64,000 bases of DNA, from positions 434,001-498,000 of the forward strand of contig CAMLMH010000001.1 of the NCBI GenBank assembly GCA_946481315.1, given 5' to 3'. The stretch is from an uncultured Bacteriovorax sp. (GTDB lineage: Bacteria > Bdellovibrionota > Bacteriovoracia > Bacteriovoracales > Bacteriovoracaceae). Below, piece by piece: positions 61,227-64,000 of the stretch. The notes beneath the pieces are model-generated. The model was given only the letters and a program-made list of their open reading frames with translations. It searched no databases and had not been told where the DNA came from. The stretch's first letter is position 1; each line of letters opens with the position of its first letter. Made by a program: the position numbers and the translations under genes.

Positions 61227-61874
61227 CTATAAAAGATCCTCGAAAAAAGCTCCTCTCGAGAGAACATCGTCGATGAGGTGAATTTCCAGAATCCATAGAT
61301 TGGGGGAGGGAGAAAAAGTCAGATGGCCCAGTTTTTCACGGGAATGAACAGCATGGGGGAAGTCACCCATACGATGACCGTACATGTTGCTGTTTAGACG
61401 CAGTCCTAGTTTGCGGGCCTCGGACTCTGCATAGGTGTAGAGTTCAGCCCCGGTTAGTTTGTCATTTTTCCAGGCTGCTTTGGTATTGTTAAAAACGATT
61501 CGGGTAGCTTCTTGAAGGTGGGTTAATTTTGGATCGTTACCGATCACAAAAGTTTCTCCGTAGTCGGCTTCGTGATTGTCGTAAACCGGGCCAATATCAA
61601 CGAAAAAAAGATCTGATTCCTGCAAAACCGCGGGGACAGATTCGTCCCGAAAGTTCTTGGTTGTGTTAGTTCCAAAGCGCAGTTTTGTCGGGTGCCAGCG
61701 TTTTTCTAGTCCCGATTGATCCATGATCTTTTCCAGCAGAATTCGGGCATCATTTTCTCTCATGCCTGGAACAATGATTTGAGCAAAGTAAGCGACGAGC
61801 TGACGTGTTTTTTCCTGAGAGTATAAATATGTCTCGAGATTGAATCCGGAGCCTAGGCCTTCGTGGGAGATCAT
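61227..61874 (-). CDS. M24-family metallopeptidase-like protein
   Basis: 215 residues of the pita-bread (creatinase/aminopeptidase P) fold. Ligand-like residues: Asp in FFVDIGP, Asp in NHEADYG, His in YGHRMGDFPH and Glu in WILEIHL. The protein is shorter than most aminopeptidase P and has no N-terminal domain. The substrate is unclear. The first codon overlaps the end of the 61871-62155 gene (ATGA). Confidence 0.82.
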   Translation of the reverse strand: MISHEGLGSGFNLETYLYSQEKTRQLVAYFAQIIVPGMRENDARILLEKIMDQSGLEKRWHPTKLRFGTNTTKNFRDESVPAVLQESDLFFVDIGPVYDNHEADYGETFVIGNDPKLTHLQEATRIVFNNTKAAWKNDKLTGAELYTYAESEARKLGLRLNSNMYGHRMGDFPHAVHSREKLGHLTFSPSPNLWILEIHLIDDVLSRGAFFEDLL

Positions 61875-62155
61875 TTGTTAACTGGTTTAGGTGGACAGAT
61901 CGCACAGCCAAGTTCGCTGAAGTCATGGTCGTCAATTTCGTTATCCATGCTTTCGCGATATTCGGCAATTTCACTCTCTGAAGCTCCGAGTGATTTAATC
62001 AGCGTTTCGGATAAGCCCGGAGCATCGATCTCAAGATCAAGTCCTGCTTCTTCCATTTGAGCGGCAAATGCATAGGCTTCTTCAATTTTTTCAATTGTTG
62101 TGGTAAACAGGACCGTGCCCGATAGAAGATCTTTGACTTTAACTAGGTTTGACAT
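61871..62155 (-). CDS. Small unknown protein
   Basis: 94 residues, acidic, no signal peptide or TM. LEIDAPGLSETLIKSLGASE suggests a helical bundle, and CAICPP at the C-terminus might bind metal. Not recognised. ATGA overlap with the M24 gene suggests they work together. Confidence 0.65.
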   Translation of the reverse strand: MSNLVKVKDLLSGTVLFTTTIEKIEEAYAFAAQMEEAGLDLEIDAPGLSETLIKSLGASESEIAEYRESMDNEIDDHDFSELGCAICPPKPVNK

Positions 62156-62183
62156 TTACCCAGACTAACAAGAGAATGCTCCC

Positions 62184-62537
62184 ATGGTAAAGTGCGTTTT
62201 TTATGTAGAAAAAGAAAAATTTCTGCGCTCACTCTTTGAAGTGGCGCTTAAGGCGCGTAAACAGGAAATTTATACAGTTGAATCACTGCAAAAAAACCTC
62301 TATCTGCTGGAAGATCTTCGCCCTCAATTGGTAATTTTGGATACAGAAACCGTCAAGTCTACACCTGAGCTGGTAAGGGATGTCTTTAATTACCGTATTA
62401 AATATCCAGGGGTGAAGATAGTCCTGACTGGAAGAGAAGAGGATATTGAGGTTTTAGGAGAGCGCGCAGATGCTTTTTTGCTTAAACCAATTCTTGCCAC
62501 CAATCTGGCTTCCCGGATTTTAAGCTTAATTGACTAG
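62184..62537 (+). CDS. Stand-alone receiver-domain (CheY-like) protein
   Basis: 117 residues, a receiver fold. The phospho-acceptor Asp is in LVILDTET, the Thr in IVLTGRE and the Lys in AFLLKPI. The usual acidic pair at the N-terminus is weak (YVEKEKF). No output domain. It could be a single-domain response regulator or a pseudo-receiver. The partner kinase is not visible nearby. Confidence 0.78.
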   Translation: MVKCVFYVEKEKFLRSLFEVALKARKQEIYTVESLQKNLYLLEDLRPQLVILDTETVKSTPELVRDVFNYRIKYPGVKIVLTGREEDIEVLGERADAFLLKPILATNLASRILSLID

Positions 62538-62605
62538 AATAGTTTATGCCCTTTCAAGTATTCCTTTTCCCTTTTAAAAAATTCATTTTCTCTTAGAATA
62601 AAAAC

Positions 62606-63823
62606 ATGATGAATTTAGGAACTGGTGTTCTGTCTGAACGGAACGCTTCACTGGTTTTTGCCTCACAATTAATCTCCACCATTTGTGACAAAATGATGTC
62701 AATTGGATTGGTGTGGTATCTCACCACTAAATTTTCGATAAACGTTGTTCCCTGGTTTTTAGCAGTCAGTTTTCTGCCACATGTTTTCATGGCCTTTTTT
62801 TCTTCCAGAATTATTTCCCGGCTGGGAGTTTTAACAACGGTTATTGCAACTGAATATTTTCGTGCCCTCATCCTGTTTGGTTTCTTTTTGTTGTTGATCA
62901 TCAATCCCGCAAATACTCCTGCTTTTTTGCCTTCACTTTTTGTAACTGTTTTTCTGGTGGGTATTGGTTCGAGTTTATTTAATCCTGCCATTCTTTCTTT
63001 GCCTCCCTTGATCGTTCCAGATGAACAGGTCCCGGGTCTGAATGCATTGCTGGATACGAGCTTTTCACTTTCTAGTATTCTGGGTGCAGCCTTTTCAATT
63101 TTTTTGCTTAACATTTTTGATATAAAAACATTAGTTCTCATCAATGCACTAAGTTTTGCTTTTGCCGGTTATCTGCAGGGGAAAGTGACAAGAGATAAAG
63201 TATCTGCAAAAAGTTCTGAAGAAGACATTCAGGGGGCAAGTCCTCGGGAAGTCTTGAAGCAATATCCTTTGATCCGCAGAATGCTGATTTGCTTTTTATT
63301 TATCAATTTAATCTTTACTCCCATTCTGGTGATGATTCCCTGGTATGTGGAAAACGTTTACAAAGGTGATGGAAGTGATCTGGCCATTATCGAAGGAGCA
63401 ATGGGGCTGGGGGCTTTCTTAACCGGCCTGGCATTGACTTTGACTGCCACTAATATTCAGGCGAATAAAAGAATTGGAATGGTAACAGTTGTTAGTTTTC
63501 TCTTTGGATTATTCTTTCAAATATTTTCACTGACTACTCAAACAGCTGAAGGCGCTGCCATTATGTTTATGATAGGGGTGCTCAGCACTTTTTTAAATGT
63601 TCAGGTATTAACCTTTTTCCAGACATCACTTAAAGAAACAGATGTGCCCGCTATTATGGTCGCTGTTAATATTATCAGTGCAGCTGCGATGCCTCTATCT
63701 TTTGCGATTTCGGGACTGCTCTTTCCCATTGTCGATATTCCCCGTTTTGCCCTTATCTCAGGATTAATAACCAGCGTGGCAGCTTTTTTTATGCCGGGTT
63801 TTTTAAAAGAAAAAAAACAATAG
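62606..63823 (+). CDS. Major facilitator superfamily transporter
   Basis: 405 residues with about twelve hydrophobic helices, MFS_3/enterobactin-exporter-like. Cytoplasmic loop 2-3 reads SSRIISRLGVL, a weak form of the MFS GxxxDRxGR motif. A central loop near residue 200 (KVTRDKVSAKSSEEDIQGAS) divides the halves. Substrate not predictable. The ribosome site is weak; ATG 62609 is an alternative. Confidence 0.85.
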   Translation: MMNLGTGVLSERNASLVFASQLISTICDKMMSIGLVWYLTTKFSINVVPWFLAVSFLPHVFMAFFSSRIISRLGVLTTVIATEYFRALILFGFFLLLIINPANTPAFLPSLFVTVFLVGIGSSLFNPAILSLPPLIVPDEQVPGLNALLDTSFSLSSILGAAFSIFLLNIFDIKTLVLINALSFAFAGYLQGKVTRDKVSAKSSEEDIQGASPREVLKQYPLIRRMLICFLFINLIFTPILVMIPWYVENVYKGDGSDLAIIEGAMGLGAFLTGLALTLTATNIQANKRIGMVTVVSFLFGLFFQIFSLTTQTAEGAAIMFMIGVLSTFLNVQVLTFFQTSLKETDVPAIMVAVNIISAAAMPLSFAISGLLFPIVDIPRFALISGLITSVAAFFMPGFLKEKKQ

Positions 63824-63835
63824 GATTTTAATAAA

Positions 63836-64000
63836 ATGAAATTCGGAAACAATGAAGAAATTCAGATCGCAAGTTTGACTGATGTGCCGGAAATTTTAAA
63901 TCTCTATCGACTAGTCTATGGAAAACGATATCCGATAAAATATGGGACTGATGCTGATTTGTTAAAATCTGCCATTTTAGATAAAGACTCGCACATGGTG
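63836..64000 (+). CDS. GNAT-like protein, N-terminus only (runs off window)
   Basis: 55 codons from ATG 63836 (TAGGAT upstream), open to the right edge. EIQIASLTDVPEILNLYRLV is the usual first strand and helix of GNAT acetyltransferases. It is 12 nt after the MFS gene, probably one operon. Confidence 0.55.
   Translation, partial: MKFGNNEEIQIASLTDVPEILNLYRLVYGKRYPIKYGTDADLLKSAILDKDSHMV

Overview
The window looks like chromosomal core plus some lineage-specific sequence from a flagellated, Gram-negative, moderately AT-rich bacterium. I infer Bdellovibrionota, probably a Bacteriovorax/Peredibacter-like lineage. The reasons are a TIGR02147-type regulator paired with a secreted protein, many small secreted proteins of unknown function, paired chemoreceptors, a one-block flagellar export/FlhF/FlhG/FliA locus, and an lpx locus holding a Gfo/Idh oxidoreductase. 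This is inferred from gene content and protein style only; no 16S rRNA or other direct taxonomic marker is present. No tRNA, rRNA, CRISPR array, prophage or insertion sequence with ends was seen. Most genes are packed with 4-nt overlaps or short gaps, and no stretch above about 300 nt lacks a gene.

Layout. 1-3422: two paralogous chemoreceptors on the minus strand (the first is cut by the window edge). 3632-7492: small secreted or membrane proteins, a FecR-domain protein, and a very glycine-rich exported protein with YPGG repeats. 7542-11989: nucleic-acid maintenance genes, namely a zinc-ribbon/Tudor-like protein, uvrC without its C-terminal HhH domain, a GNAT acetyltransferase, a RAYT-type HUH transposase, a zinc ribbon and a degenerate UDG-like protein. 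12084-16659: a SpoIID-like protein plus amidase pair, lipoproteins, a 4-TM HAMP-like protein and a DsbA-like lipoprotein. 16746-17464: an unknown gene and an HU-family protein.

17636-32635 is one long flagellar operon: fliL-fliM-fliN-fliO-fliP-fliQ-fliR-flhB-flhA-flhF-flhG-fliA, followed by two unknown genes, the second encoding a PAS/coiled-coil membrane protein. FlhF has lost the P-loop lysine and other GTPase motifs, and FlhG shows no N-terminal DQAxxLR activator motif. This looks like a correlated rewiring of flagellar placement. Two minus-strand genes (mazG-coaE) separate this block from the next.

34115-48518 is an envelope and translation superoperon: ybeY-prfB (with a programmed +1 frameshift)-lolC/E-lolD-bamA-skp-lpxD-fabZ-lpxA-Gfo/Idh-lpxB-lpxK-DUF3108 lipoprotein-glycosyltransferase. 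It joins outer-membrane protein assembly, lipoprotein export and lipid A synthesis. The oxidoreductase between lpxA and lpxB suggests GlcN3N-type (amide-linked) lipid A.

48551-64000 is accessory-like: a HAD phosphatase, a 1032-residue secreted protein with a possible caspase-fold C-terminus, rpsA, a lipoprotein, the TIGR02147 regulator overlapping a secreted HExxH protein, a polysaccharide deacetylase, a methyltransferase, a papain-like secreted protease, an M24 peptidase, a receiver-domain protein, an MFS transporter and the start of a GNAT-like gene. The most unusual observations are the pseudo-GTPase FlhF, the caspase-like secreted protein, the GnnA-like gene, the SpoIID/amidase pair and the truncated UvrC beside a Tudor-like protein.
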